Below the pieces are notes generated by a model. It worked only from the letters and a program-made list of their open reading frames with translations, searched no databases and was not told where the DNA came from. Position numbers and translations under genes: made by a program. A DNA stretch of 64,000 nucleotides from Candidatus Binatia bacterium (GTDB lineage Bacteria; Desulfobacterota; Binatia; UBA1149; CAITLU01), in NCBI GenBank assembly GCA_036493895.1, contig DASXOZ010000015.1, positions 62,001 to 126,000 of the forward strand. Reading direction: 5' to 3'. This document shows positions 1 through 8,385 of this stretch, one piece after another. The first letter of the stretch is position 1. Every line of letters begins with the position of its first letter.

Positions 1-56
1 ATCGACGTGCCCGCATCCCTGTTGACCTCGACGATCGAACCGGCTCGAACACCCCC

Positions 57-1271
57 ATGCCAGGGACCGAGCGAGCAACCGAGCAAAGAACCGAACTGGA
101 GCGGCCGCAAGCCCTCGAGCCGTACACGCTTCACGTCTTCGACCAGTCGTATTTCAGCGGAAAGATGCAGGCCTATCTCGCATTCAAGGAGATCCCGCAC
201 CGCAGCCACGTCGTCAGCTGGCGCGAGCTCACGGCGCGCATCGCGCCGCACACCGGACTGGTCGAAGTGCCGGTGCTCGAATGCGCCGACGGCACTTTCC
301 TGCGCGACAGTACCGCGATGATCGAATGGATGGAGCCGCGCTACCCGCAAGGCCGTGTGCTTCCCGACGACGAAGCCGCCGCATTCGTGTGCCGTCTTCT
401 CGAAGACTACGGCGACGAAGGGCTGTGGCGGCCGGCCCTCTACTACCGCTGGGCATTTTCGCGCGATGCGCTGCTCAACGCGCGCCTGTTCGTCGAAGAC
501 TGGCTCCGGTTTCCGCTGACTGCGCCTTTCGTGCTGCGCCTGTTCGTGCGGCGCCGCCAGCAGCGTGCCTACATGGGCGGCGAAGGCATCACCGCAACCA
601 ACCGCGGCGACGTCGAGCGCCACTACCTCGACGAGCTTGCCGACCTGGACGCGATCTTCCGCAAGCGCCCCTACCTTTTCGGCGCGCGGCCGAGCCTGGC
701 CGACTTCGGCTACTTCGCCTCGATGTTCCGTCATTTCGGCATCGATCCGACACCCGCCAGGCTGATGCGTGAGCGAGCTCCGGCCGTCTACGAATGGGTC
801 GCCAGGATGTGGAACTCGCGCGCATCGCGCCTGGAAGCTGCGCGCTGGTGCAGCGATCCCGCCGTCCCCGCCGATCTCGAGCCCCTGCTCGCGCGCGCCG
901 CTCGTCGCTACCTTCCGGTGCTCCACGCCAACGCCCGCGCGGTTGCAGACGGCCGCAGCAGCTTCGATGCGACGATCGACGGCAAGGCGTATCCGGGTCT
1001 TGCCGCCGTACCGTTCCAGGCGTGGCGGCGCAGCGTGCTGCAGCGCGCGCTCGCCGGACTCTCCGCAGAGGCCGGCGCCGACGTTCGCGACCTGCTCCAG
1101 CGCAGCGGGTGCCTCGTGTGGCTCGAGAAGGACGGGATTCTCGATCATCGGTATCCGGAAGGAGACGCGTTGCCGCATGGGAGGCCGCGACACATCGGCC
1201 TCCTCGAGAAGGCAAGGATGCAGATGTTCGGGACTCCGCACCATCACGAGGCCGGTACGGCCGGGCACTGA
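57..1271 (+). CDS. Glutathione S-transferase-like protein
   Basis: The 404-residue product begins with a thioredoxin-fold GST N-terminal domain (about residues 23-100). It carries the cis-proline of a V-P-V-L turn (Pro72) and an Asp84-Ser85 pair where GSTs bind the glutathione gamma-glutamyl group. An all-helical GST C-domain follows (about 185-270, with a typical P-S-L-A-D-F motif), then roughly 120 further residues with no recognised domain, which makes it longer than a normal GST (about 220). No Cys or Ser is obvious at the usual catalytic position, so enzyme activity is uncertain. The reading frame stays open to the left edge of the window and no clear ribosome site precedes the ATG at 57, so the true start could lie upstream. 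It converges with the oxygenase gene at 1303. Fold assignment is fairly safe; substrate is unknown. Confidence 0.75.
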   Translation: MPGTERATEQRTELERPQALEPYTLHVFDQSYFSGKMQAYLAFKEIPHRSHVVSWRELTARIAPHTGLVEVPVLECADGTFLRDSTAMIEWMEPRYPQGRVLPDDEAAAFVCRLLEDYGDEGLWRPALYYRWAFSRDALLNARLFVEDWLRFPLTAPFVLRLFVRRRQQRAYMGGEGITATNRGDVERHYLDELADLDAIFRKRPYLFGARPSLADFGYFASMFRHFGIDPTPARLMRERAPAVYEWVARMWNSRASRLEAARWCSDPAVPADLEPLLARAARRYLPVLHANARAVADGRSSFDATIDGKAYPGLAAVPFQAWRRSVLQRALAGLSAEAGADVRDLLQRSGCLVWLEKDGILDHRYPEGDALPHGRPRHIGLLEKARMQMFGTPHHHEAGTAGH

Positions 1272-1302
1272 AGGGAAGACCGCCGGCGCGGCGCCGGACG
1301 GC

Positions 1303-2034
1303 TCAGTAGGCCGCCGAGCGCTTGCCGGTGAACAAGTCGATCACGCGGCGCGTGGCGCCGGCAACCGGCTCCTCGAGCACGACGATGAAGACCTTCCTCA
1401 GCATGCCCTCGGGGCAGGAGAGTGGGCGCACGGCGTGCCAGGACTTCTCGCGCCGCGCGAACAGCAGGCTGCGGTTTCCCACCGACTTGGCTTGCGCGAC
1501 CAGATCGAAATCGTTGTAGTCGGGCGCCGACTCGCGCGGGATGCGGCCGTGATCGTCGAGGATCAGCGTCTGCCCTCCCCACTCCTCGTTCCAGTCGACC
1601 TCGTTGTTGAGGTAGAAAATATGCGATCCGAGCTTGCGCTTGGCGTCGCAGTGCGGCGACACCGAAGCTCCGCGCGGCGCGTAGTGCCAGTGGAAGCTCG
1701 GCCAGACCGCTCGCGCCGCGAATGCCTGCTTGAGGAAACGGCGGTATTCGAGGCCGCGAAGCTCGGCGACGAACTCGTGCCACGCGGGCGCGATCTCGAG
1801 GTCTTCGCGGTATTCGAGGCTGTAGCGATCGTGGCTGGTCTGGCCGTGGCTGCGAGGAACGCCGAAGGATTCGCGCATCCTCGAGACGTCGGGCATCGTC
1901 TCGCAAAGGATGCGGTACCCGTCGTCGGTCAGGAAGCCTTGCGGGTTCCAGTACGGGTACGGCTTGGTCGCCAGGAAGGCCTCGGCATCGAACCGCTGCA
2001 GCTGGTCTTCGTTCAGAAAGCGCAACTGTGCCAT
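1303..2034 (-). CDS. 2-oxoglutarate/Fe(II)-dependent oxygenase
   Basis: A 243-residue protein with the facial-triad layout of 2OG-Fe(II) dioxygenases: His128-x-Asp130 in S-P-H-C-D, distal His200 in S-W-H-A-V-R-P, and a downstream basic residue (Arg213 region) for the 2OG carboxylate. The Y-L-N-N and W-G-G-Q-T-L segments between them match the jelly-roll core of prolyl-4-hydroxylase-like oxygenases. The family couples 2OG decarboxylation to hydroxylation of a peptide or small molecule; the substrate cannot be read from sequence. No signal peptide, so probably cytoplasmic. It is a single gene converging with the GST-like gene; the ATG at 2034 lacks a strong ribosome site. Confidence 0.85.
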   Translation of the reverse strand: MAQLRFLNEDQLQRFDAEAFLATKPYPYWNPQGFLTDDGYRILCETMPDVSRMRESFGVPRSHGQTSHDRYSLEYREDLEIAPAWHEFVAELRGLEYRRFLKQAFAARAVWPSFHWHYAPRGASVSPHCDAKRKLGSHIFYLNNEVDWNEEWGGQTLILDDHGRIPRESAPDYNDFDLVAQAKSVGNRSLLFARREKSWHAVRPLSCPEGMLRKVFIVVLEEPVAGATRRVIDLFTGKRSAAY

Positions 2035-2151
2035 GTATCAAAAATACACCAGAGCGGGTGACAACTCCATGACGGCAGGGCGCAGCGCACCCTGCGGCGC
2101 CCCGGCGGGATCGATGCCCCGGGACGCCCGAACGTCTGAATTTCCAGCCAT

Positions 2152-2625
2152 GTGCGAACTTCTCCCTTCTGCGACCGATCGTCTCCCCTTATGGGTTGCC
2201 GAAAATCCGTGAAGGATTCGGTCCATACTTCGAAGATCGACTCCTGGCTGATCGGAGTCTTCGCCGTCTCGGGACTGATGGCCGGCGGCGCCTGCCTGCC
2301 GGTGCTGAGGACCGAGAGCTGGCCTGCGCTCGTCGTCGTGCTCGTCACGCTCGCGTTCGCGCTCGGCCTGCCATCGTGGCTGATCGTATCGACGAGGTAC
2401 ACGCTGACCGACGAGGAGTTGCGCATCCGCAGCGGCCCGTTTCGCTGGACGATTGCGCTTCGATCGATCCGGCGCGTGACGCCGACGCGCAATCCTCTTT
2501 CGAGCCCTGCGCTGTCGCTGGACCGGTTGAGAATCGACTACGACGGTCGCTCGATCATGATCTCGCCGCTCTATCGCGGGCGTTTCGTCGATGAGCTGAA
2601 GGAGCGCGGCGTGCGCCTCGAGTGA
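2152..2625 (+). CDS. Small membrane protein with bacterial PH-like domain
   Basis: About 157 residues. Two adjacent hydrophobic segments (about residues 31-52 and 59-78) are followed by a soluble beta-rich domain starting Y-T-L-T-D-E-E-L, which matches the bacterial PH domain families found in YdbS/YokE-type proteins (PF06713-like). Such proteins sit in the inner membrane with the PH-like domain in the cytoplasm; their function is mostly unknown. The frame begins with GTG at 2152, and an ATG at 2191 is an equally possible start because neither has a good ribosome site. It stands alone and ends 12 bp before the convergent end of the large flavoprotein gene. Confidence 0.65.
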   Translation: MRTSPFCDRSSPLMGCRKSVKDSVHTSKIDSWLIGVFAVSGLMAGGACLPVLRTESWPALVVVLVTLAFALGLPSWLIVSTRYTLTDEELRIRSGPFRWTIALRSIRRVTPTRNPLSSPALSLDRLRIDYDGRSIMISPLYRGRFVDELKERGVRLE

Positions 2626-2637
2626 CGCGAGCTGCCG

Positions 2638-5600
2638 TCAGCGCGCTGCGTCGCGCTCGAGGCAGCGCGCTGCGTCGCGCTCGAGGCAGCGCGCTGCGTC
2701 GCGCTCGAGGCAGCGGCGGATCCAGCGCGTCGTGATCTTCTCCGAAAGGCTGTTCTGGCCGAGGCGGTCGCGAAGGCCGGTAAAGTCCACCTTGTCCAGG
2801 TCCTGGTCCTGGTTGAAGCACGAGAAGACGTACGTCGTCTTGCCGGTCGCCGGGTCGCGGTGCGGCTGCAGGCACTGCGCGCAGATTTCCTTCATCATGC
2901 ACTGCATCGGCGAGTTGATCGACCCGATGCCGCAGTGGCCGGGCTTCAGGTACGGCGCGAGGATCGTGTGGCGCGACTCGGCCACGGCCGCCATCATGCG
3001 GTCGGAGCCGATCGCGATGATGTGCGCGGCCTCCGACAGCGAGATCGGCACGTCGCCGAGGCCCCCGGTCGCATATGCGAGCATCGCCTGCACGACGTTG
3101 CCGACAAACGTGCGGTCACCGGCCCGCGTGATGCGAAAGCCCGGCGCTTCGTCGCAGCACCATACGATGATGTCGGCCGCCGCCTCGATGTCCTCGACCT
3201 TGTAACGGTCGGCGATCTGTTTGTACGCCGCGAAATAGACGACGCGGGAGCCGGCACGCCGCATCGCCTGCCCAATCGAGAAGAGCACGGCGTTGCCGAG
3301 GCCGCCGCCGGCCAGGATCACCGTCTCCCCGGTCGGGATGTGCGTCGGAGCGCCCGTCGGGCCCATCAGCACGACGGGCTCGCCCTCGCGCAGCAGCGAG
3401 CAGAGGCTCGAGGAGCCGCCCATCTCCAGCGCGATCGTCGAGACGAGGCCCTTGTCGGCGTCCACCCACGCTCCGGTGAGCGCGAGGCCTTCCATCTGCA
3501 GCTTGGTGCCGCCGACTTCGGGAGCGAGCGTCTCGAAGTTCTGCAGCCGGTAGAACTGGCCGGGACGGAAGCGGCGCGCGGCCGCGGGCGCCCGCACCAT
3601 CACTTCGATGATCGTCGGCGTGAGCCGTTCGACGCGCTCGACGGTCGGACGGAATTCGTACCACAGGCGCGCGAAGAAGCCGCGCGCCGTCTCGCGAGAG
3701 CACGGCTTGCGCCGCGCGAGCACGCGCGAAACTGCCAGGTACCCCTGCTTGGCCGAGCCGAGGGCCTTGACGACGTTGCCGAAGAACGACGGGTGCACGT
3801 CACCGAAGAAGCTGACGAAGCGGCCGTCGGCCAGACGCGTCAGCAGCACGTCGGCGCGCTCGGGCTTGCTGATCGAGAACGACGGCTGCACCGGGTTGCC
3901 GTTCTCGTCGCAGGCCTGGAAATACTTGCCGTCGAGCACGAAGTTCGAGTCGTCCTCGCGCGCAAGAACCGTGTTCGGCTGGGTGCCGGCCGCGACGAAG
4001 ACGGTGCGCGCAGGAAGTGTCACTTCGCTGCCGGCAGCCCATTTACCGTCGTCGCCGAGGGTCCGCCTGGTAAAGCGGATCGCCTCCACCGAGCGATTGC
4101 CGTCGATCTCGATTGCCACGGGGCTCAGGCACTCGGTGAAGACGGCGCCTTCCTCAAGGGCCTTCTCGACTTCCTCGTGGTTGAGCGTGTACGAGGGGCT
4201 GTCGACGAGGCGGCGGCGGTACGCGATCGTCGCGCCTCCCCACGATTGCAGGAGCTCGACCAGGCGCGGCTCTTGGCCGGCTGCGGCCGCCCTTTCGCGC
4301 TCGGCGCGGATCGCCGCCGCGTGCGCGAGGAATTCGGCGGCGACTTCCTTGTCGGCCGCGTCCCAGTATTCACGCACCTGTCCGGTGCCCAGCTCGGATG
4401 TCAGCGTCTCGTAGCGTTGCGCAAATTTTTCGACCTGGACGACGTAGTACGCGAGCGACTCGGTTGCCGTATCGACGGCCGTCAGCCCGCCGCCGACGAC
4501 GACGACCGGAAGGCGAAGTTGCATGTTCGCGATCGACTCGGGCCGGGCCGCACCGGTGAGCTGCAACGCCATCAGGAAATCGGAAGCCGCGCGCACGCCG
4601 CGCGCGAGCCCGTTCGGAATGTCGAGCACCGTCGGCTTGCCGGCGCCGACGCACACGGCGACGTGGTCGAAGCCGAACTTCATCGCCTCCTCGAGCGTCA
4701 GCGTGCTGCCGAAGCGCACGCCGCCGAGCATCGAGAACGAAGCGCGCCTCTCGAGCAGAAGCCGGATGATCTTCAGGAAGTTCTTGTCCCAGCGCACCGT
4801 GATGCCGTACTCGGCCACTCCGCCGAAACCTGCCATCACGCGGTCGCCGAGCTGCTCGGCAAGACAGGAGACGTCGCGAATCGGCGCGAACGGACGATGG
4901 CCGCCGTCGAGCGCAACGCCGCAGACGTCTTCGGGCAGCGGCTCGATCTTGAGGCCGTCGATCGCGACGACGGTGTGGCCGTCCTGCAGCAACTGGTGCG
5001 AAAGGCCGAAGCCTGCCGGACCGAGCCCGACGACGAGGACTTTGCGGCCGGTGTCGGCCTTGGGGAACGGCCGCGCCAGGTTCAGCGGATTCCAGCGCGT
5101 CAGCAGCGAGTAGATCTCGAATCCCCACGGCAGCGCGAGCACGTCCTTCAAAGTTCGCGTTTCGGCCTGCGGAATGTCGACGGGATCCTGCTTCTGGTAG
5201 ACGCACGACTTCATGCAGTCGTTGCAGATGCGATGGCCCGTCACGGCGCACATCGGATTGTCGACGACGATGATCGCCAGCGCGCCGATCGCATGACCCT
5301 CGACCTTGGCGGTGTGGAATTCGGAGATCTTCTCCGACAGCGGGCAACCGGCCAGGTTTACGCCGAACGACGATCTGCGGAAGGCGCCGTTCGCCTGACC
5401 GGGCGCCGCCTTCTCCTGCAGGCCTTTGGAGCAGGAGTCCTTGCCCTGGTTATGGCACCAAATGCAGTAGTTGGCCTGGTCGAGCGCTCCGACCAGATCC
5501 GTGCCCTGGTCGGTCAGGTTGAATCCGTGGCGGCGGCGAAGGTGTCCGGCATCGATTCGAAAAGACACGACGCCTTCGTGCTCCGAGCGAACCGCGTGCT

Positions 5601-6243
5601 GCAGCAGGTTCATCGGATCGCTTTTTTTCGGAAGGCCGAAGAGCACGCCTTCCCTGTGACGGGCGATGCCGTTTTTCGTGTGCAGCGCCCACGCAGCGTA
5701 GTGCCTGGCGACGTCCAGCTCGGCGGCGCGCGACGCATGCTCGGCCAGCCACCGCTTCACCGCGCCGGCAAACGCGATCTCGAACGCGACGATGTCTTCG
5801 CCCGGTGCCTGCCCAACCAGAGCCGTGATTTCGCCGGTCAACGCATCGCCGTCGTACGCAGCCGCTTCGGCGGCAGGAACTGCACTGACCGGCTTTCGCT
5901 GCACGAAGCTGCGCTTGGTCTCGAACAGAGGAATGAGATCGCGGTGACGCTGCTCGAGCGTCGCAAGCTCGCCCTGGATGCCGAACAGCTCGGCAAGGAA
6001 AGCGTCGAGGTGCGGAGCCGCCGCGAGGATCAGCTCGGATTCTTCTTTGGACGAGAGCAGCCGCGGATTGCCGCGCGCCAGCACGAGGCGTGCGGCCAGC
6101 GGCTGGTCTTTCATCGCCAGACGCACGAGGAACTCGGCATCCAGGCGCACCAGGCCGTCGCGGTCGTAAAGGTCCGCGAACGATAGACCGAAAGCGAGCC
6201 TGAGCGCGGGGTCCTGCGAAGAGCTTCCGTTTTGTTCGTTCAC
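2638..6243 (-). CDS. Large Fe-S/flavin NAD(P)-dependent oxidoreductase
   Basis: A 1201-residue soluble protein. Residues 1-250 are helical and unassigned. A Cys-rich segment resembling the GltD/dihydropyrimidine-dehydrogenase Fe-S domain follows (C260, C263, C271, C300, C332, C340, C343, C347). Next comes a GltD-like FAD/NAD(P) part with Rossmann motifs V-G-L-G-P-A-G (about 404) and V-V-G-G-G-L-T (about 560). The C-terminal third is a ferredoxin-reductase/PyrK-like module with R-P-G-Q-F-Y, A-G-G-G-L-G-N and a final Cys cluster (M-Q-C, E-I-C-A-Q-C, F-S-C). This suggests electron transfer between NAD(P)H, two flavins and Fe-S clusters. I placed the start at GTG 6243, behind a G-rich ribosome site; the open frame upstream overlaps modC. 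It is the last gene after bcp-modB-modC. The last 24 residues are three copies of CLERDAAR, encoded by a perfect tandem repeat. Confidence 0.82.
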   Translation of the reverse strand: MNEQNGSSSQDPALRLAFGLSFADLYDRDGLVRLDAEFLVRLAMKDQPLAARLVLARGNPRLLSSKEESELILAAAPHLDAFLAELFGIQGELATLEQRHRDLIPLFETKRSFVQRKPVSAVPAAEAAAYDGDALTGEITALVGQAPGEDIVAFEIAFAGAVKRWLAEHASRAAELDVARHYAAWALHTKNGIARHREGVLFGLPKKSDPMNLLQHAVRSEHEGVVSFRIDAGHLRRRHGFNLTDQGTDLVGALDQANYCIWCHNQGKDSCSKGLQEKAAPGQANGAFRRSSFGVNLAGCPLSEKISEFHTAKVEGHAIGALAIIVVDNPMCAVTGHRICNDCMKSCVYQKQDPVDIPQAETRTLKDVLALPWGFEIYSLLTRWNPLNLARPFPKADTGRKVLVVGLGPAGFGLSHQLLQDGHTVVAIDGLKIEPLPEDVCGVALDGGHRPFAPIRDVSCLAEQLGDRVMAGFGGVAEYGITVRWDKNFLKIIRLLLERRASFSMLGGVRFGSTLTLEEAMKFGFDHVAVCVGAGKPTVLDIPNGLARGVRAASDFLMALQLTGAARPESIANMQLRLPVVVVGGGLTAVDTATESLAYYVVQVEKFAQRYETLTSELGTGQVREYWDAADKEVAAEFLAHAAAIRAERERAAAAGQEPRLVELLQSWGGATIAYRRRLVDSPSYTLNHEEVEKALEEGAVFTECLSPVAIEIDGNRSVEAIRFTRRTLGDDGKWAAGSEVTLPARTVFVAAGTQPNTVLAREDDSNFVLDGKYFQACDENGNPVQPSFSISKPERADVLLTRLADGRFVSFFGDVHPSFFGNVVKALGSAKQGYLAVSRVLARRKPCSRETARGFFARLWYEFRPTVERVERLTPTIIEVMVRAPAAARRFRPGQFYRLQNFETLAPEVGGTKLQMEGLALTGAWVDADKGLVSTIALEMGGSSSLCSLLREGEPVVLMGPTGAPTHIPTGETVILAGGGLGNAVLFSIGQAMRRAGSRVVYFAAYKQIADRYKVEDIEAAADIIVWCCDEAPGFRITRAGDRTFVGNVVQAMLAYATGGLGDVPISLSEAAHIIAIGSDRMMAAVAESRHTILAPYLKPGHCGIGSINSPMQCMMKEICAQCLQPHRDPATGKTTYVFSCFNQDQDLDKVDFTGLRDRLGQNSLSEKITTRWIRRCLERDAARCLERDAARCLERDAAR
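2641..2712. repeat. Three perfect 24-bp tandem repeats in a coding 3' end
   Basis: Three identical 24-bp units (2641-2664, 2665-2688, 2689-2712) lie immediately before the stop codon of the large flavoprotein gene. Because 24 is divisible by three, each adds the same eight residues, CLERDAAR, to the C-terminus. Perfect identity points to recent slippage. Confidence 0.97.
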
Positions 6244-6275
6244 CGCCGCGAGCCCCCCGGATCGAAAGGCTGCGT

Positions 6276-7022
6276 TTACGGCGAAACCTTGACGGAGGAA
6301 AGCGGTGCGATCCTTCCCGCCACGTCGCCCGCCACGTCGCCCGCCACGTCGCCCGCCACGTTGCCCGCCACGTCGCCGGCCACTCTGTCCGTCACCCTGC
6401 CGCCGTCGAGCGCGACGACGCAGCTTGCGAGACGCTCGACGTCGCCGCGGTCGTGGCTGACGAGAATGGTCGGGATGTTCCACTCCTCGAGCAGCGCTTC
6501 GAGGTGCGCGAGGATGCGCTGTTTCAGCTCCGCATCGAGCGCGACCAGAGGCTCGTCCATCAGCAATAGGCGCGGGCCGCGCAGCATGGCGCGCCCGAGC
6601 GCGACGCGACGGCGCTCGCCTCCGCTCAGCGACTCGGGCCTGCGATCGAGCAGGGGACCGATCTCGAGGATTTCGACGACGCGCGCGAGTTCCACCGTCG
6701 GCGCGGCGCTGCGGCGCCGTCCGTACGCGAGGTTCTCCCGCACCGAAAGATGCGGGAACAGCAGGTGTTCCTGGAACACGACGCCGATGCGGCGCGCCTC
6801 GGGTGCCACGATGACGCCGCGCGCGGTATCGAGAAGCACGTCGCCGTCGAGCACGATGCGGCCGAACGAGGGGCGCAGCAGTCCCGCGATGAGATCCAGC
6901 GTCGTCGTCTTTCCGCTGCCCGAAGGCCCGACGAGTGCCGTGACACCGGCACCGGCCTCGAAGCTCGCATCGAGCACGAAGCCGCTTGCGTAGCGGTGCC
7001 TGCACTCGAAGAGTAGGCTCAT
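6276..7022 (-). CDS. modC: Molybdate ABC transporter ATP-binding protein, TOBE-less
   Basis: A 248-residue ABC ATPase: Walker A G-P-S-G-S-G-K-T (32-39), signature L-S-G-G-E (132-136), Walker B L-L-L-M-D-E-P (152-158), switch His190. It energises import through ModB, with which it overlaps by ATGA (start 7022, modB stop 7019). ModC proteins usually have about 350 residues with a C-terminal TOBE/Mop molybdate-binding domain. Here the core is followed only by a low-complexity tail, residues 213-240, of V-A-G-D/N repeats encoded by a 12-bp tandem repeat. The ModC call rests on the linked ModB and overall similarity; a related anion importer (sulfate, tungstate) is possible. Confidence 0.85.
   Translation of the reverse strand: MSLLFECRHRYASGFVLDASFEAGAGVTALVGPSGSGKTTTLDLIAGLLRPSFGRIVLDGDVLLDTARGVIVAPEARRIGVVFQEHLLFPHLSVRENLAYGRRRSAAPTVELARVVEILEIGPLLDRRPESLSGGERRRVALGRAMLRGPRLLLMDEPLVALDAELKQRILAHLEALLEEWNIPTILVSHDRGDVERLASCVVALDGGRVTDRVAGDVAGNVAGDVAGDVAGDVAGRIAPLSSVKVSP
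6314..6385. repeat. 12-bp tandem repeat in modC 3' end
   Basis: About six copies of a 12-bp unit (core CGCCCGCCACGT on the plus strand), four nearly identical and the outer ones diverged. They encode the repeated V-A-G-D tail of ModC and occupy the place where a TOBE domain would normally be encoded. Confidence 0.93.
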
Positions 7023-7798
7023 TCCCTTTCGCTCGCGGTTTCGCTGCGCGCCGGCTGCCAGCCGACGCGACGGTCGAAAAGCTCGGACACCACGAGGGCA
7101 CCGGCTGCGATGAGGATCGAAACGACGACCAGGCGCGCGCCGTGCTCCATTCCGCCGGGGGACTGCACGGCGCTGTAGACGTACAGCGGGATCGTCTGGG
7201 TCTGGCCGGGAATGCTGCCGGCGATCATCATCGTCGCGCCGAACTCGCCGATCGAGCGTGCGAACGCGAGCACCGCGCCGGCGATGATGCCGCGCCGGGC
7301 CAGCGGCAGCGTCACGGTGCAAAACGCATCGAAACGGCTCGCACCGAGGGTGCGCGCAACCTGCTCGAGGCGCGCGTCGACATCGGCGAACGCGACGCGC
7401 ATCGCACGTACCATCAGCGGAAACGCCATCACCGCCGAAGCCAGCGCGGCGGCCTTCCACGTGAACACGATGCGGATGCCGAGCCGGTCCTGGAGGAAGC
7501 GTCCGACAAAGCCCTGGCTGCCGAACGTCACCAACAGCAGGTAGCCGGTGACGACCGGAGGCAGCACGAGCGGAAGGCTGATCAGCGTCTCGACGAGGCT
7601 CTTGCCGCGAAAACGGCGGCGCGCCAGCAGATGACCGAGCGCGATGCCGAATGGCAGGCTTGCGGCGGTGGCCACCAGTGCGACGACGATGCTCAGTCGC
7701 ACGGCCGACCACTCGTCGGCGGTCAGCCAGCCGGCCGCCGTCACCGCGTCACCAGCTCTCGCCGAAAGGTCGCCCCTCGACCTGGAACGACGAGGCAA
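7019..7798 (-). CDS. modB: Molybdate ABC transporter permease
   Basis: Inner-membrane permease with five or six predicted helices and the ABC permease EAA-type loop (R-T-L-G-A-S-R-F-D-A-F-C, about residues 150-161), followed by F-A-R-S-I-G-E-F-G-A-T, characteristic of ModB/CysT proteins. It forms the channel for molybdate, powered by ModC. The frame opens at TTG 7798, giving 259 residues; a GTG at 7744 gives 241 residues, closer to the family norm, and may be the real start. Its stop overlaps the modC start. No periplasmic binding protein gene (modA) lies next to it, which is unusual; modA must be elsewhere or is replaced. Confidence 0.88.
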   Translation of the reverse strand: MPRRSRSRGDLSARAGDAVTAAGWLTADEWSAVRLSIVVALVATAASLPFGIALGHLLARRRFRGKSLVETLISLPLVLPPVVTGYLLLVTFGSQGFVGRFLQDRLGIRIVFTWKAAALASAVMAFPLMVRAMRVAFADVDARLEQVARTLGASRFDAFCTVTLPLARRGIIAGAVLAFARSIGEFGATMMIAGSIPGQTQTIPLYVYSAVQSPGGMEHGARLVVVSILIAAGALVVSELFDRRVGWQPARSETASERE

Positions 7799-7827
7799 CG
7801 CGCCTGCTCATTGCGAAATTGCCACCG

Positions 7828-8298
7828 TCACGCGGCCTTCCGCGCGTCCAGGGCCTTGCGCACCTGCTCGGCGTGGCCGGCCGCTTTGACGCGCGCCCAG
7901 TGCTGGGCGACTTTGCCCGCCGGATCGATGAGGACGGTGGAGCGGATCACGCCGGTCGTGATCTTGCCGTACATGTTCTTCTCACCCCAGGCGCCGTACT
8001 TCTCCATCACCGCGTGCGTCGGGTCCGAGAGCAGCGGGATCTTGAGCTTGTACTTCGCGATGAACTTGCTGTGCGTCTCAGGGCTGTCGGCGCTGCAGCC
8101 GAGCACGGTGGCGCCGAGTCCTTCGAACTTCTTGAGTCCCGTCGTGAACTCGCAAGCCTCGGTGGTGCAGCCGGGAGTGTCGTCCTTCGGATAGAAGTAG
8201 AGCACGACCCAGCGGCCTGCGAACTCGGAGAGCTTGCGGACCTTGCCGTCCTGGTCCTTCAGCGTGAACGCGGGAGCTTTCTTGCCGGCTTCGATCAT
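7828..8298 (-). CDS. bcp: Thioredoxin-dependent peroxiredoxin, Bcp/PrxQ type
   Basis: A 156-residue AhpC/TSA-fold protein with the Bcp active site T-P-G-C-T-T-E-A-C: peroxidatic Cys44 and resolving Cys49 five residues later, the atypical 2-Cys arrangement of PrxQ. It reduces hydroperoxides in the cytoplasm using thioredoxin. I chose ATG 8298, which is preceded by AAGGAA, over an upstream in-frame start at 8343 that would add a non-conserved Ala-rich leader. It is 30 bp upstream of modB on the same strand, so it may head the mod/flavoprotein transcript. Confidence 0.93.
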   Translation of the reverse strand: MIEAGKKAPAFTLKDQDGKVRKLSEFAGRWVVLYFYPKDDTPGCTTEACEFTTGLKKFEGLGATVLGCSADSPETHSKFIAKYKLKIPLLSDPTHAVMEKYGAWGEKNMYGKITTGVIRSTVLIDPAGKVAQHWARVKAAGHAEQVRKALDARKAA

Positions 8299-8385
8299 TG
8301 CGGGTTCCTTTGCTGCTGCTGCTATGCGCGCCTGGTCGCGCACTCTTGTCGGATGGAGGCGGGCAGTGCAATCGGCTCGGCGCCC

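Noticed and set aside
2860..6186. 1108-codon open frame on the plus strand
   Set aside because: Antisense to the Fe-S flavoprotein, which has clear motifs; the Arg/Asp/Ala-rich composition is typical of GC-rich shadow frames.
6244..7101. Upstream extension of the flavoprotein frame
   Set aside because: It overlaps modC entirely in another frame; GTG 6243 with a G-rich ribosome site is a better start.
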